From contig LNEO01000254.1 of the NCBI GenBank assembly GCA_001465015.1, positions 22,630-86,629 of the forward strand: a stretch of DNA of 64,000 nt, written 5' to 3'. The translations under genes were made by a program, and so were the position numbers. This stretch comes from Deltaproteobacteria bacterium Ga0077539 (lineage in GTDB: Bacteria; Myxococcota_A; Polyangia; Polyangiales; Ga0077539). The notes under the pieces were generated by a model, which saw only the letters and a program-made list of their open reading frames with translations, was not told the origin of the DNA and made no database searches. This document shows, in pieces, positions 25,584 through 34,647 of the stretch; the first letter of the stretch is position 1; the number at the start of each line of letters is the position of its first letter.

Positions 25584-26935
25584 TGCGCAGCACTCGAACG
25601 CCTCTCTGCTTCGCCGCTCTCGGCCTGACCTTCGCGCTCGCTCGCGACGCGCACGCGACCCCTCCGGGCACCTACGGGTTCGGCGCTCGAGCCGCGGCGC
25701 TCGCGGGAGCCGTGAGCGCGGACGGCGGCGACAGCTCGTCGGTCTACTACAACCCAGCCGGGCTCGTGCTCGCGCGCGGCGTCCGCGTCGACGTCGGCTA
25801 TTTCTATGCGCACCACAACCTGGCGGTAAACGATCGCGACAGCGCCGTCGACCCTGCGCACGGCGTGGTCGGGGGCGTCGTCGCGCCGGGACGTCTGTTC
25901 GGAATCCCTTTCGCGTTCGGCCTCGCGACGCACCTTCCCGACGATCGACTCTCGCGCTCGCGCGCGCTTCCACAGCTGCAACCGCGGTGGGAGCTGTTCG
26001 ACAACCGCGTCCAGCTCCTCTACCTGGCGGCAGACGTGGCCGTCGCTCCGTGGCCGTGGCTGCGGATCGGCGCCGGGCTCTCGTTTATCTCGTCGACGCG
26101 CGGGAGGCTGGACATCTACGGCGACATCGCCTTTCCGCAAGCGGCGCGGTCGGAGTTGCGGCACGCGGTGGACGCGGATCTTCGCGCGGTGCGGTACGCG
26201 CAGGTCGGACTGCAACTGGATGTGACAGATAATGTCACGCTCTCGTTTGCGTACCGCGGGGAGTTTCGACTCGCGCTCGAGATCGACGCCGCGGTCGTGG
26301 GAAACGTCTTGGTCGGCTCGGGTCCGAGCGCGACGCGCGTGCCGGGACGCTACGACCTCGGCTCGTCATCGACCGCGGTATTTCTGCCACAAAACGCCGT
26401 ACTCGGCGTTCGATGGAAGGCCGCCCGTTCGCTGCTCGTGCTCGCGGACATGACCTACCAGAACTACGCGGCGTACACGAACCCGAGCGCCCGCCTCGAC
26501 GTCGGCCTCGACCTCGCGCCGCCGCCCGGTCTCAACATTCCGATCCCGGCGCTTCCGCCGGGAGTGAACCCTGCGCCCGCGAGATTCAGTGACACGGTCT
26601 CGGCGCGGCTCGGCGCCGAGTACAAGATCGCGCTCGGACAACACGAGCTCGCCCTGCGTGGAGGCTACCGCTACGAGCCGACGCCGGTGCCCGAGCAGAC
26701 CGGACGAGAGACCAACTTTCTCGACAGCGACCGTCACGCCGTCTCGCTGGGAACAGGCTTTCGCTTGGGCGGAATCGCCGCGGTCGCCGGAGGGATCAGC
26801 CTCGATCTGTACGGCAGCGTTCAAGCGCTCGCGCCGCGCAGCTACCGCAAGGCAGACCCAACGGACCCTGTCGGCGACATGCGACTGTCGGGAGCGGTGT
26901 TCGACGGCGGCGCGACGATGTCGCTCTCGTTCTGA
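25583..26935 (+). CDS. FadL/OmpP1-family outer-membrane transporter, second of a pair
   Basis: The product is 450 residues. Signal peptide ends near HATPP; the plug region reads TYGFGARAAALAGAVSADGG and SSVYYNPAGLV, as expected for FadL. A beta-strand series runs to the terminal Phe (MSLSF), which fits outer-membrane insertion. A proline-rich loop (PIPALPPG, near residue 310) is specific to this copy. It overlaps the first FadL-type gene by one base. The pair may form a receptor set with different substrates. Adjacent acyl-CoA genes at 15-20 kb make fatty acids a plausible cargo, but the distance makes this weak. Confidence 0.88.
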   Translation: MRSTRTPLCFAALGLTFALARDAHATPPGTYGFGARAAALAGAVSADGGDSSSVYYNPAGLVLARGVRVDVGYFYAHHNLAVNDRDSAVDPAHGVVGGVVAPGRLFGIPFAFGLATHLPDDRLSRSRALPQLQPRWELFDNRVQLLYLAADVAVAPWPWLRIGAGLSFISSTRGRLDIYGDIAFPQAARSELRHAVDADLRAVRYAQVGLQLDVTDNVTLSFAYRGEFRLALEIDAAVVGNVLVGSGPSATRVPGRYDLGSSSTAVFLPQNAVLGVRWKAARSLLVLADMTYQNYAAYTNPSARLDVGLDLAPPPGLNIPIPALPPGVNPAPARFSDTVSARLGAEYKIALGQHELALRGGYRYEPTPVPEQTGRETNFLDSDRHAVSLGTGFRLGGIAAVAGGISLDLYGSVQALAPRSYRKADPTDPVGDMRLSGAVFDGGATMSLSF

Positions 26936-26943
26936 GCTTCGCG

Positions 26944-27936
26944 CTACGCCGACTCGACGATGGGCGCGCGCAACGTTGCATCCGCGAACAGCGCTGCGCT
27001 TCGACGGGAGAGATCGAGCAGCACGTAGCCCCGCAAGAGCAGCAAGAAGAGAGGCTCGAACGGGTCTGGCAGCTCGCTTGCTTTCACCGTTCGAACGACC
27101 CACTCCCCTTCGGTCGCGCCGGGCATCGTCGTCTTGACCACGCGTCGATCGCGAACCGCTTCGGCCCACGCCTCGTGCGCTCGGATGAGGTTGACCACCG
27201 GCCGCGCGATGTCTGGAGCCCACACGCGCGTCAGAAACTCCGTCGCCGCTGGACTGAGCGGCGCCTCTCGCCGAGTGACCGCACGCCTGCGCACGATCGT
27301 CTCGACAGAAACAGGCACCGAGTACCCGATCGCCGCGAGCATCTCGTGCATCGCGCCGCCGCCGGGCAGCGCGACCGGCAGGCGCGCGTCGCGCTCGTCG
27401 GGCCGACCTTGCGTGATCCATTCGGGTCGGCCGCCAACCCACCAAACCGGTCGCGTGCTCTTCGACGCCCCCCACTGGACCAATCGGCTGGCGACCTCGC
27501 GCGCGAGTCGCTCGGCCTCGATGATTCCCTCGGGATCCGCGGCGATGGCGATCGCGCCCGCCAGCGTGTGCGGCGCGGACGCGAACTGCCCTCGCGCGAA
27601 GCGACGCGCTTGCGAGCCGACCCACTCTTCAGGGATCACTCCTCGCGCTGCGAGCGACTCCCATGCCTCTCTCGTTTCGCGGACTCGATCCCCGGGAGCG
27701 CGCTCGCTGAGGCTCGTCGTCGAGCCGTCAGCCTCCTTCTCGGCCCAGTGAAGCTCGCATCGGTCTCGGCTCAATTCGAGGCTCCATCGCGACCCTGCGA
27801 GCGCCCGCTCGATGTGCGCGCGATCGATCGCCGTCACGACCTCGAGCGCGTCGGCCAGCCTCGGGCGACGCGGGCGCAAGAACGCGTCCGCGAGCGCGCG
27901 CGCCCGAACGATCGCGTCACCAGCCTCGTCGCTCAC
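26944..27936 (-). CDS. Hypothetical protein, conserved-looking, no recognised domain
   Basis: The product is about 330 residues from GTG 27936 (VSDEAGD); a start at 28017 would add a short hydrophobic leader and is possible, since the leader VALLLLCVAV could act as a signal. The mature part is a helical, Arg- and Glu-rich protein with blocks such as AREAWESLAARGVIPEEWVG, a Trp-rich segment VWWVGGRPEWIT near 190, and a C-terminal hydrophobic region EPLFLLLLRGYVLLDL. I cannot name a family. It converges on the second FadL gene, 8 bp away. A frame this long with regular codon use is likely a real gene. Confidence 0.6.
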   Translation of the reverse strand: MSDEAGDAIVRARALADAFLRPRRPRLADALEVVTAIDRAHIERALAGSRWSLELSRDRCELHWAEKEADGSTTSLSERAPGDRVRETREAWESLAARGVIPEEWVGSQARRFARGQFASAPHTLAGAIAIAADPEGIIEAERLAREVASRLVQWGASKSTRPVWWVGGRPEWITQGRPDERDARLPVALPGGGAMHEMLAAIGYSVPVSVETIVRRRAVTRREAPLSPAATEFLTRVWAPDIARPVVNLIRAHEAWAEAVRDRRVVKTTMPGATEGEWVVRTVKASELPDPFEPLFLLLLRGYVLLDLSRRSAALFADATLRAPIVESA

Positions 27937-28023
27937 TGCAACGCACAGTAGCAGCAACGCGACATCGATCGCCGAACGATTTATCGCCGACGATCGTCCC
28001 CATCGAGCGCTACACATTCACTC

Positions 28024-28827
28024 GTGAGCCAGACTGAACACCTCGCCCGCGCCGCCGCGCTCATCGTCGCGATCGCGCTTCCGTGCGTCGCCATGGCGCA
28101 GCAGGCAGCACCGAACGCCACGCCGATCACAACAGCGAACCCCGACGCCGCAGCCCCGTCCGACGCGAGCACGCTCGCGAGCGCACCCGCGCCCTCGATC
28201 AGCGCCGATGCTGGCACAGTCCCGTCGGCGGATCGCATCGTGCTTCGCTCGACCATCGCGAGCGGAGCGGCGCAACCGGCGACGCGACTCCCGGCGCTGG
28301 CGGAGCCCGTGATCGACGAGTTTCGACGACCGGGCCCCGGACGCGCGCCGGTCCGGCTCGAGCACTCGAGCGCGGAAAGAGCAGAGTTCCTTCTGATCCC
28401 GTCGGAAGACGACATTCCGCTCTCGCTGAGGCGCAATCGAACGCCCGCGCCGCGCGCGCTTTGTCGAGGAAATTGCCTGCTCTACGTGCCCACGTCACGG
28501 ACGACGCGCGTCTCTGCGCGAACCGACGGGGTCGAGGTGAGCACAGAGCTCACGCCGACCCCAGAGGGGCTTCGAGTGAGCTTTCAACAGCCGTCGCGCA
28601 GCGCGCTCGTCGCCGCGTACGCGCTCTATCCCACCGCCGCGCTCCTCGGAATCGCCGGCGCGATTACAGCGGTCCTCGTTCAAGACCCTGGCGCGCGCCT
28701 CGGCAGCGCGGTCGGGCTGTTCAGCGGCGCGACCCTGGTTCTCGGCGCAGGAATCGCGACCAACGCCTTCGCCTTCGCGGGAACAGTGCGCACGCAGCCG
28801 CTCGTCCCCACCCGTACCAACCCGTGA
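28024..28827 (+). CDS. Exported protein with C-terminal membrane helices
   Basis: The product is 267 residues, starting at GTG 28024. Residues 8-25 form a signal peptide (cleavage near VAMAQQ). The Ala/Pro/Asp-rich region to about 75 is low-complexity. A middle domain (about 100-190) contains a CRGNCLLYVP motif, with both Cys candidates for a disulfide, and beta-type segments TRVSARTDGVEVSTELTPT. Two hydrophobic helices follow (about 202-225 and 231-256). Function unknown. The start is close to the minus-strand gene's leader, so the promoters overlap. The next lipoprotein gene starts 59 bp downstream on the same strand. Confidence 0.6.
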   Translation: MSQTEHLARAAALIVAIALPCVAMAQQAAPNATPITTANPDAAAPSDASTLASAPAPSISADAGTVPSADRIVLRSTIASGAAQPATRLPALAEPVIDEFRRPGPGRAPVRLEHSSAERAEFLLIPSEDDIPLSLRRNRTPAPRALCRGNCLLYVPTSRTTRVSARTDGVEVSTELTPTPEGLRVSFQQPSRSALVAAYALYPTAALLGIAGAITAVLVQDPGARLGSAVGLFSGATLVLGAGIATNAFAFAGTVRTQPLVPTRTNP

Positions 28828-28886
28828 GAGGCCGATCATCGAATCCGTCTATTCCGCGCCAGATCGCCGTACAATCGCAGCACCCC

Positions 28887-29894
28887 ATGAGACGCATCGG
28901 GACCATCGCGCTCTTGGCGCTCTCGACCTCGTGCGGCGCGCTCGGAGCTCCAGCGCGGGGTGATCGCGACCTCCCTTCGTCGTTGTTCGGCGGCTACGCG
29001 GTGGTCGGCGGCCCGACGAGCCCCAACGGATCGACGGCGCTCGTGGCCGCAGACGACGGCTCTTTCGACGAGCCGTCCGTGATCCGCGGCGCCGAGGGCC
29101 GCAGAGCGCTCTACGTGACCCATCGCAGCGGCGATGGTCGCGTACGCATCGCGAGGCTCACCGAGCGATCGGCGAACCACCTGCGCTTCGACGAACTGCA
29201 AACCGTGCTCGAGCCGGCGCTCCCCTGGGAGGGCACCGCGGTTTCGTCGCCGTCGGTGCTCGCGATCGACGGCGTCCTGTGGATGGCCTACGCCGCAAAC
29301 GGCGCGATCGGGGTCGCGCGTTCGAGCGACGGAGCGCGCTTCGAGCGCGAGGCCGAGCCGATCCTCCGCGCGAGCGCGATGCACGACGAGGGCGCGACGC
29401 TAAGCGCTCCATCCCTCGCGCGGCTGTCGGACGGGACCTTCGCCATGGCGTACGCGAGCAGCGGCAAGCTCTTTCTCGCGCGGGCGTCGAGCGTGTCGGG
29501 GCCCTGGACGCGCGTCGGTTTCGGTGCGATCGCGACGCCGAGGGCCCTCGAAGAGGGCGGCGTCGAGTCCTTGGGCGACCCTGCCATCTTCGCGGATACC
29601 ACCGCGGCGGGGCGCTCGATCGTCGTGATCGCCGCGACCGTGACGAACGACCCCCGAACGCCGACGGCGATCACCGCGTTCGCGAGCTACGACGCGACGA
29701 TCGATCGACCCACGTTTTCAAGAGCAGAGAGGCCGCTGTACGCCGAGCGCTCGGCGTCGGTGTTCGCGGGCTCGTTCGATCGGGTCGATCCGAGGACGAC
29801 GTTGCTCTGGGTCGCGCGAACGGACTCGGGGCGCCGCGTGATCGGAGCGCTCATCACGCCCGGCGGTCAGCGCGCGGGCAACCCGCTTCAGTGA
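28887..29894 (+). CDS. Lipoprotein with five-bladed propeller-like fold
   Basis: The product is 335 residues from ATG 28887. MRRIGTIALLALSTSC gives a short signal with a lipobox (Cys16). The mature region repeats a blade pattern: SSPSVLAIDGVLWMAYAANG, VARSSDGARFEREAEPIL, LSAPSLARLSDGTFAMAYAS and LGDPAIFADTTA. This is typical of five-bladed beta propellers such as GH43-like and sialidase-like proteins, without clear catalytic acids. It may bind a carbohydrate or be a structural lipoprotein. It is downstream of, and perhaps cotranscribed with, the exported protein at 28024. The convergent capA-like gene ends 52 bp away. Confidence 0.7.
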   Translation: MRRIGTIALLALSTSCGALGAPARGDRDLPSSLFGGYAVVGGPTSPNGSTALVAADDGSFDEPSVIRGAEGRRALYVTHRSGDGRVRIARLTERSANHLRFDELQTVLEPALPWEGTAVSSPSVLAIDGVLWMAYAANGAIGVARSSDGARFEREAEPILRASAMHDEGATLSAPSLARLSDGTFAMAYASSGKLFLARASSVSGPWTRVGFGAIATPRALEEGGVESLGDPAIFADTTAAGRSIVVIAATVTNDPRTPTAITAFASYDATIDRPTFSRAERPLYAERSASVFAGSFDRVDPRTTLLWVARTDSGRRVIGALITPGGQRAGNPLQ

Positions 29895-29945
29895 TCGACC
29901 GAGCAGTCGACGCGCCGACGTCGATGCATCGAAGCGGGCGGCGTT

Positions 29946-31388
29946 TCAGCGTCCGCCGCTCGAAGAACGAGCGGTTCGCGACGACTCTGCCGGGCGACGA
30001 GCCTCGGCGCGCGAGGCGCTCACCGCGAGGTCGCTCGCTTCGTACGCTTCCTGCCAGCCGGGGACGTCTTCTCGCGCGAGCAGCGAGTCGCGGCCGACTC
30101 TGCGAGCGACGCCGCTCCATCGGCCTCGAAGCAACGGGTCGTCCGCGCCGTCACGCGGCATGAGCGCGGCTTGAATCGTCTGGGCTTCACCCGCCCGTCG
30201 ACGAAGCGGCGCGTTGATCGTCCAGAGCGGAACCCACCCCGCGCGAGACACCTCGAGCATCCCTGCGCGCGCGCGGCGGAAGCGCAGCACCGCGAGGATC
30301 GACTCTCGCGTGCGAGCGTCGAAATTGACGTTGTGCGTCCCCGCGGCGCTCCGAACGCCTGCCTCGGCGGCCGCGCCTTGGTTGGACAGAAAATTTCCTA
30401 GCGAATAGAAGATCGGAACGACGCGGCTCGAGCCAGACACCCGGTGCATTTCGACCGGGTGCGGCGTGTGCGAGTGGTGACCGATCACCACGTCTGCGCC
30501 GGCGTCCGCACAGCGGCGAAAGAACGTTCGATCTCGCGACTCTGGCTCGTCGGTGTACTCGGTCCCCGAGTGGAGCGACACGAGCACTGCCGCGCAGCGG
30601 TTGCCCTTGGCGCGGCGCACAGCGTCGACGAACGCGTCGCGCTCGGCGCGCTGAGACTCCCGTGCGATGCCGAGCCGCGGACGACCCGCGGTGGGAACAA
30701 CCATGTCGAAATTGAGCAGCCTCGTGGCCGCCATCACGCAGAGCGTCTCGCCGAGCAGCGTGAACCGCGACGGCTCGAGGGGGTCTTCGTCCTGGAGCGC
30801 GCCACCGACGGGGACGATGCCAGCTTCGCGCAGCGTCCTGACGGTCTCGCCAACGGCGTCGATTCCCGCGTCGTAGCCGTGATTGTTGGCCACCGAGACC
30901 GCGTCGATCCCCGCCTGAGAGAGCGCGCGAACGAAATCCGCGTGCACGTTGAACTGCATCTGCGACGTGGGAATCGGCCGCGAAGGGGCCGCTGGCGTCT
31001 CGAAATTGAGCATCGCCAGGTCCGCCGCGCGCAGCGCCGCGACGATCGGCGCATACAACGACGCGCCGCCCTTGGCGGCGAACGACCGCAACACGTCTTG
31101 ATGCGGAACGAGGTCTCCACCCCACACCACGACAGCCTCACGTGGGGCCCCTGGTGCGGCGGACACCGTCGCGCTTCGAGCGTCGGACACAGCGTCGGGC
31201 CGCGTAACATCGAGCACGGCAACGTGCGTCGGCGGCTCGATGCGCCGAAGACCTGCGTCCGCGCCAAGGCTCAGGCCGGGGCTCGTTCGCTGCGTCGAAG
31301 CCTGCGCCACGACGCGGGCGGACATCGCCCCGAGAGCGACGACCGCCAACGCAGAGCTCCAGCGTACGAATGAGCTATGTCCGCGCAC
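29946..31388 (-). CDS. CapA-family metallophosphatase-like exported protein
   Basis: The product is 480 residues with an N-terminal signal (about 9-29, cut near VAQA). The CapA/PgsA domain has the family motifs: WGGDLVP near residue 90, LNFETPAAPS, SVANNHGYDAG near 170, VSLHSGTEYTDEP near 272, IGHHSHTPHPVEM near 305 and FYSLGNFLSNQG near 325. This calcineurin-like fold was described in capsular poly-gamma-glutamate synthesis, but most members are of unknown substrate. The C-terminal 80 residues are Arg- and Ala-rich with no domain. The gene is on the same strand as, and 49 bp downstream of, the response regulator. Confidence 0.85.
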   Translation of the reverse strand: MRGHSSFVRWSSALAVVALGAMSARVVAQASTQRTSPGLSLGADAGLRRIEPPTHVAVLDVTRPDAVSDARSATVSAAPGAPREAVVVWGGDLVPHQDVLRSFAAKGGASLYAPIVAALRAADLAMLNFETPAAPSRPIPTSQMQFNVHADFVRALSQAGIDAVSVANNHGYDAGIDAVGETVRTLREAGIVPVGGALQDEDPLEPSRFTLLGETLCVMAATRLLNFDMVVPTAGRPRLGIARESQRAERDAFVDAVRRAKGNRCAAVLVSLHSGTEYTDEPESRDRTFFRRCADAGADVVIGHHSHTPHPVEMHRVSGSSRVVPIFYSLGNFLSNQGAAAEAGVRSAAGTHNVNFDARTRESILAVLRFRRARAGMLEVSRAGWVPLWTINAPLRRRAGEAQTIQAALMPRDGADDPLLRGRWSGVARRVGRDSLLAREDVPGWQEAYEASDLAVSASRAEARRPAESSRTARSSSGGR

Positions 31389-31436
31389 GATACGCGGCGG
31401 TTAGCACGGACCGCAGCTGCCCCACCAATTCGTGGC

Positions 31437-34400
31437 TCACATCGCGCGGCAGTCCGCGGCATAGCGCCCCGGAAGCGCGGCGCACCGACGAAACGCTGCG
31501 CGCGCTGCCGCTGGGTCTCTGCGCGGACCTTCCATCTTCGCCGCGCCGAGCACGTACCAGCCGAGCTGGTTGTTTGGATCGAGCCGCGTGGCGCGTTCGG
31601 CCCAGTCGCCAGCGCGCCCCAAGTCACCGCGGTTGGCGAGCGAGTACGCGAAGCGCGCGATGGCAGCGGCGTTGTTGCCGCCGGCATCGAGGTAGGCCTG
31701 ATACGCAGTGGCGGCCGCGGCGGCTCCCCGTCGCTCGGCGCGCTGCGCGGCGACGAGCAGCTCTTCGGGGCCGCTCGGAGCGGCAGCGACGCCAGAGTCT
31801 TCCGCTCCCGTGCCTGCGTTGCTCGACGCGGTGCTCACGCCCGAGTCCGTCGTCGCGGGGCTCGTGTTGCTGGCGGTCGCGGCGTCTTCTTGGCTCGGCG
31901 TCGCGTTGCTCGCGGTCGCAGCAGCGTCCTCGCTGCTGGCGCTCGCCGCAGCGTCATCCGCGCTCTGGCTCGCGACGGTGGCGCCCGAGTCGTCGCTCGA
32001 AGCGCTGGTGTTTGCGGCGACTGCAGAATCGTCAGCGGACGAAGTGGTGGTCGCAGCGACGCCGGAGTCTTCCGTCGAAGCGCCGGCGCCGCTCGTGCTC
32101 GAGCCGCTGTTGTTCGAGCTGCTGTTGCCCGAGCCGCTGCCGAGCAGCGAGCCGCTCTGCGAGAGCTGCGCGTCCTCGACGCCCCAGAACTTCTTGTAGA
32201 TCGCGAGGCTGCCAACGACCGCGACGATCGCGACGAACAGCGACACCGTCACGTACATCAACTTCTTGTTCGAGCTCGCCTCGGGGTGAGCCTCGGGCTT
32301 GAGGTCTTCGAACGTGTCGTGCGTCCGCTTGTAAGCGACCTCGAAGGAGTTGTCCGAGAAGAAGGCCTTCGCCTCTTCGCCGAGATCTCCGTGGCTGTCC
32401 TTGCGTTCGCGCTTGCTCTCGGACTTCTTGGGATCTTTTTTGGCGTCGGCCTTCTTGTCGTCGGCCTTCTTCTCGTCGGCCTTCTTCTCGTCAGGCTTCT
32501 TCTCGTCGGCCTTCTTCTCGTCAGCCTTCTTGTCGTCGGCCTTCTTCTCGTCAGCCTTCTTCTCGTCGGCCTTCTTCTCGTCGGCCTTCTTCTCGTCAGC
32601 CTTCTTCTCGTCGCCCGAGGGTGCCTTGGCTTCGTCCCCGCGGGGCGAGCGAGGAAACTGGATGATCGTGCCGCCTTCGGTCTTGCTCTCGTCCGACCTG
32701 GCCGCGTCGGTCTTCACCGCGTCGGCCGTCGCCTGCTCCGAAGCGGCGTCTTGCTTCTGGGTTGGCTCGGCCTTCGCCGCGTCAGCGAGCGAGGATATCT
32801 CGATCTTCTCGTCGTCACCCTTGGGAGCTTCGGGCTTGCTGGCGTCGCTCTTCGGCGCTTCGACGGCGGCGCTGCTCGCCTGCGCGGGCTCGACGGCTGC
32901 AGCCGGTGCGTCGGGCGCTTTCGCCGCGGCGGACTCGCTCACCGCGGGCTGCGAACCAGACGCGTCGGATTCTTTTGTCTCCGCGCTCTCGGCCGGAGCG
33001 CTCTTGGCGGTCTCTGCGCGAACCGCAACATCCTCGTCGTCCGAATCGTCGATGACGGGGGCGGTCGACGCCGTCGCGGGCGCAACCGACGAACTCGCGG
33101 TTGAGGCGGTACTCTTTGCAGCGGTCGAATCGGCAAATTCGCGCTTCGAACGGCGGTTCTTTCCACGTTGCTTGGCCACAGCAGGCTCCTGCGAGATCGA
33201 CGAACCCCGCTCGAGCGGGGCGCTTGGTGGGTCAGGGAGGATAGCAGCACCCGTTCCGTCGAAGGCACGCGGACTCGGGGAAGCTTCAGTGAGTGCTCCG
33301 TTGGATGCAGCGCCTTCGTCCGCCGTCGCGGGGGACAGAACGTTCGTCGGCGAGCTAGCCGGCAAAACAACGTCGTCGTGGCGCTCGTCCGGAATCGGAG
33401 GCGGCAGCGACGACTGAACGTCGGTGTCGAAACCGATGAGGGTGTCCCGCTTTCGGTCATCCTGCAGCGCGACACGCGTGTCCGTCGTTGTGCCACTGCT
33501 GGTTTGCGCGGGCACGATCAAGCCTTCGAAAAAGAGCTTCGTCAGCGTCGCGAGCGCCTCGAGGTCATCGATCGCGCTCTCGTCGACGACCTCCATCAGC
33601 GTTCGCTTTCCGTCGAACGCCCGCAGAATCGGGTTGATCTCGTCGGGAATCTCACCGATTCGAGCGAGGACCTCGGGCACGTCCACTTCGAACACCGAGT
33701 CGAGCGGGGGCAGCTGCTCTCGCATTCGCTGCCACTCGTCGATCCGACGCATGCCCTCCATGAGCAGGCCCTGCGTGGACATCTCGATCACTTCGTTGGC
33801 CGAGCACGGACCGAAGCGGATCTCGAAGCGCCCATCGGTCCAGAGCAACATGCGGTAGACCGCGCTCGCCCCAGAAATCTTGTTGATCTTTGCGTCGACG
33901 ACCCTGCCGTCGCGAAAGAACACCAGGCCCCGTCCCTGCGGAGCCTCGAGCTCGAGCACGCCGCTCTTGCGACCGAGGTCGATCGTCGAGAGCAGATCCA
34001 CCAGCCCCATCTCGCTGAGCAGCCCGGTGAAGCTGGCGCGGGACGTCCGTCCCTCCATGCCTTCGCGCTGCTTCTTGGCGAGCACGAGCTGGATCCTCGT
34101 GATGATCTCGCGCAGGTAGATCGGCTTGGTGAGAAAGTCCTCGACCCCGAGCTCGAGCCCGCGAATCTTGTCCTCGATCGACGCGCTCGACGTCAAAAAG
34201 ATGAACGGAATCGCGTACCAAACCGGGTCGTCCTTGAGCCGACGACAGAGCGAATAGCCATCGTTGAGCGGTGTGCCGCCCTCGAGCACCTTCGACGGCG
34301 CGAGTCGCGTGTCGGAAATGACGAGGTCCGGGATCGCAACCTCGATGGCCTCGACCGCCTCGGTGGCACTTTGGACGTGAGTGACGCTGTACCCTGCATT

Positions 34401-34472
34401 CCGCAGGGAAACCTCGAAGACCCGCGCGCTTCGGGGGTCAGCGTCGACGAGCAAAACCGTCTGCCTGGCCAA
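31437..34472 (-). CDS. Response-regulator receiver with DUF4388, lysine-rich repeat linker, membrane helix and C-terminal tetratricopeptide-like region
   Basis: The product is 1011 residues. Residues 1-125 are a receiver domain: Asp10/Asp12, phosphoacceptor Asp54 in VISDTRLAP, Thr in FLTSSAS and Lys in FLTKPIYL. About 145-245 matches a DUF4388 (PATAN-like) domain with FTGLLSEMGLVDLLSTI and GLVFFRDGRVVDAKI. A Ser/Ala/Pro/Glu-rich linker (about 370-620) leads to twelve pentapeptides of the DEKKA type (residues 621-680). One membrane helix (about 737-760) and then an Asp/Ser/Ala-rich stretch precede a C-terminal TPR-like part (RAERRGAAAAATAYQAYLDAGG, RFAYSLANRGDLGRAGDWAERATRL). So a cytoplasmic receiver is tied to the membrane with the TPR on the other side. 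Confidence 0.85.
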   Translation of the reverse strand: MARQTVLLVDADPRSARVFEVSLRNAGYSVTHVQSATEAVEAIEVAIPDLVISDTRLAPSKVLEGGTPLNDGYSLCRRLKDDPVWYAIPFIFLTSSASIEDKIRGLELGVEDFLTKPIYLREIITRIQLVLAKKQREGMEGRTSRASFTGLLSEMGLVDLLSTIDLGRKSGVLELEAPQGRGLVFFRDGRVVDAKINKISGASAVYRMLLWTDGRFEIRFGPCSANEVIEMSTQGLLMEGMRRIDEWQRMREQLPPLDSVFEVDVPEVLARIGEIPDEINPILRAFDGKRTLMEVVDESAIDDLEALATLTKLFFEGLIVPAQTSSGTTTDTRVALQDDRKRDTLIGFDTDVQSSLPPPIPDERHDDVVLPASSPTNVLSPATADEGAASNGALTEASPSPRAFDGTGAAILPDPPSAPLERGSSISQEPAVAKQRGKNRRSKREFADSTAAKSTASTASSSVAPATASTAPVIDDSDDEDVAVRAETAKSAPAESAETKESDASGSQPAVSESAAAKAPDAPAAAVEPAQASSAAVEAPKSDASKPEAPKGDDEKIEISSLADAAKAEPTQKQDAASEQATADAVKTDAARSDESKTEGGTIIQFPRSPRGDEAKAPSGDEKKADEKKADEKKADEKKADEKKADDKKADEKKADEKKPDEKKADEKKADDKKADAKKDPKKSESKRERKDSHGDLGEEAKAFFSDNSFEVAYKRTHDTFEDLKPEAHPEASSNKKLMYVTVSLFVAIVAVVGSLAIYKKFWGVEDAQLSQSGSLLGSGSGNSSSNNSGSSTSGAGASTEDSGVAATTTSSADDSAVAANTSASSDDSGATVASQSADDAAASASSEDAAATASNATPSQEDAATASNTSPATTDSGVSTASSNAGTGAEDSGVAAAPSGPEELLVAAQRAERRGAAAAATAYQAYLDAGGNNAAAIARFAYSLANRGDLGRAGDWAERATRLDPNNQLGWYVLGAAKMEGPRRDPAAARAAFRRCAALPGRYAADCRAM
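32433..32612. repeat. Twelve 15-bp coding repeats (DEKKA-type pentapeptides)
   Basis: Read on the minus strand, twelve consecutive pentapeptides of the form D-E/D/A-K-K-A/P/D lie inside the response-regulator gene. At the DNA level this is a 180-bp array of a degenerate 15-bp unit (plus strand TCGTCGGCCTTCTTC). Point variants at the second and fifth positions show an array that has begun to diverge. It can change length by slippage or recombination. It codes for a charge-balanced Lys/Asp/Glu helix or extended linker. Confidence 0.95.
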
Positions 34473-34647
34473 CGATCAATCTCGCTTTGCTGGAGCCGTT
34501 TCGCGTCGGATCCTCCCTTCCTACCCCGCAAAGTCAAGCCTGGAACCATTCAGACCGCCCATTCATCGACCCGATGTCCGCGCCTCGCGCACTTCGTCGA
34601 AATGCGCTTGGGTCCCGACGGCGATTGAGAGTAGCTTTGCCGCCGCC

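Noticed and set aside
23439..25973. An 844-codon minus frame upstream of the GT2 glycosyltransferase
   Set aside because: Only the last 235 codons form a recognisable protein. The rest is antisense to the first FadL gene, with an Arg-rich composition.
32433..32612. Repeat array considered as CRISPR
   Set aside because: The 15-bp units abut without spacers and encode amino acids in the frame of the host gene.
32350..33417. A plus frame with repeated SAFFSS units
   Set aside because: This is the complementary reading of the DEKKA repeat array in the response regulator gene.
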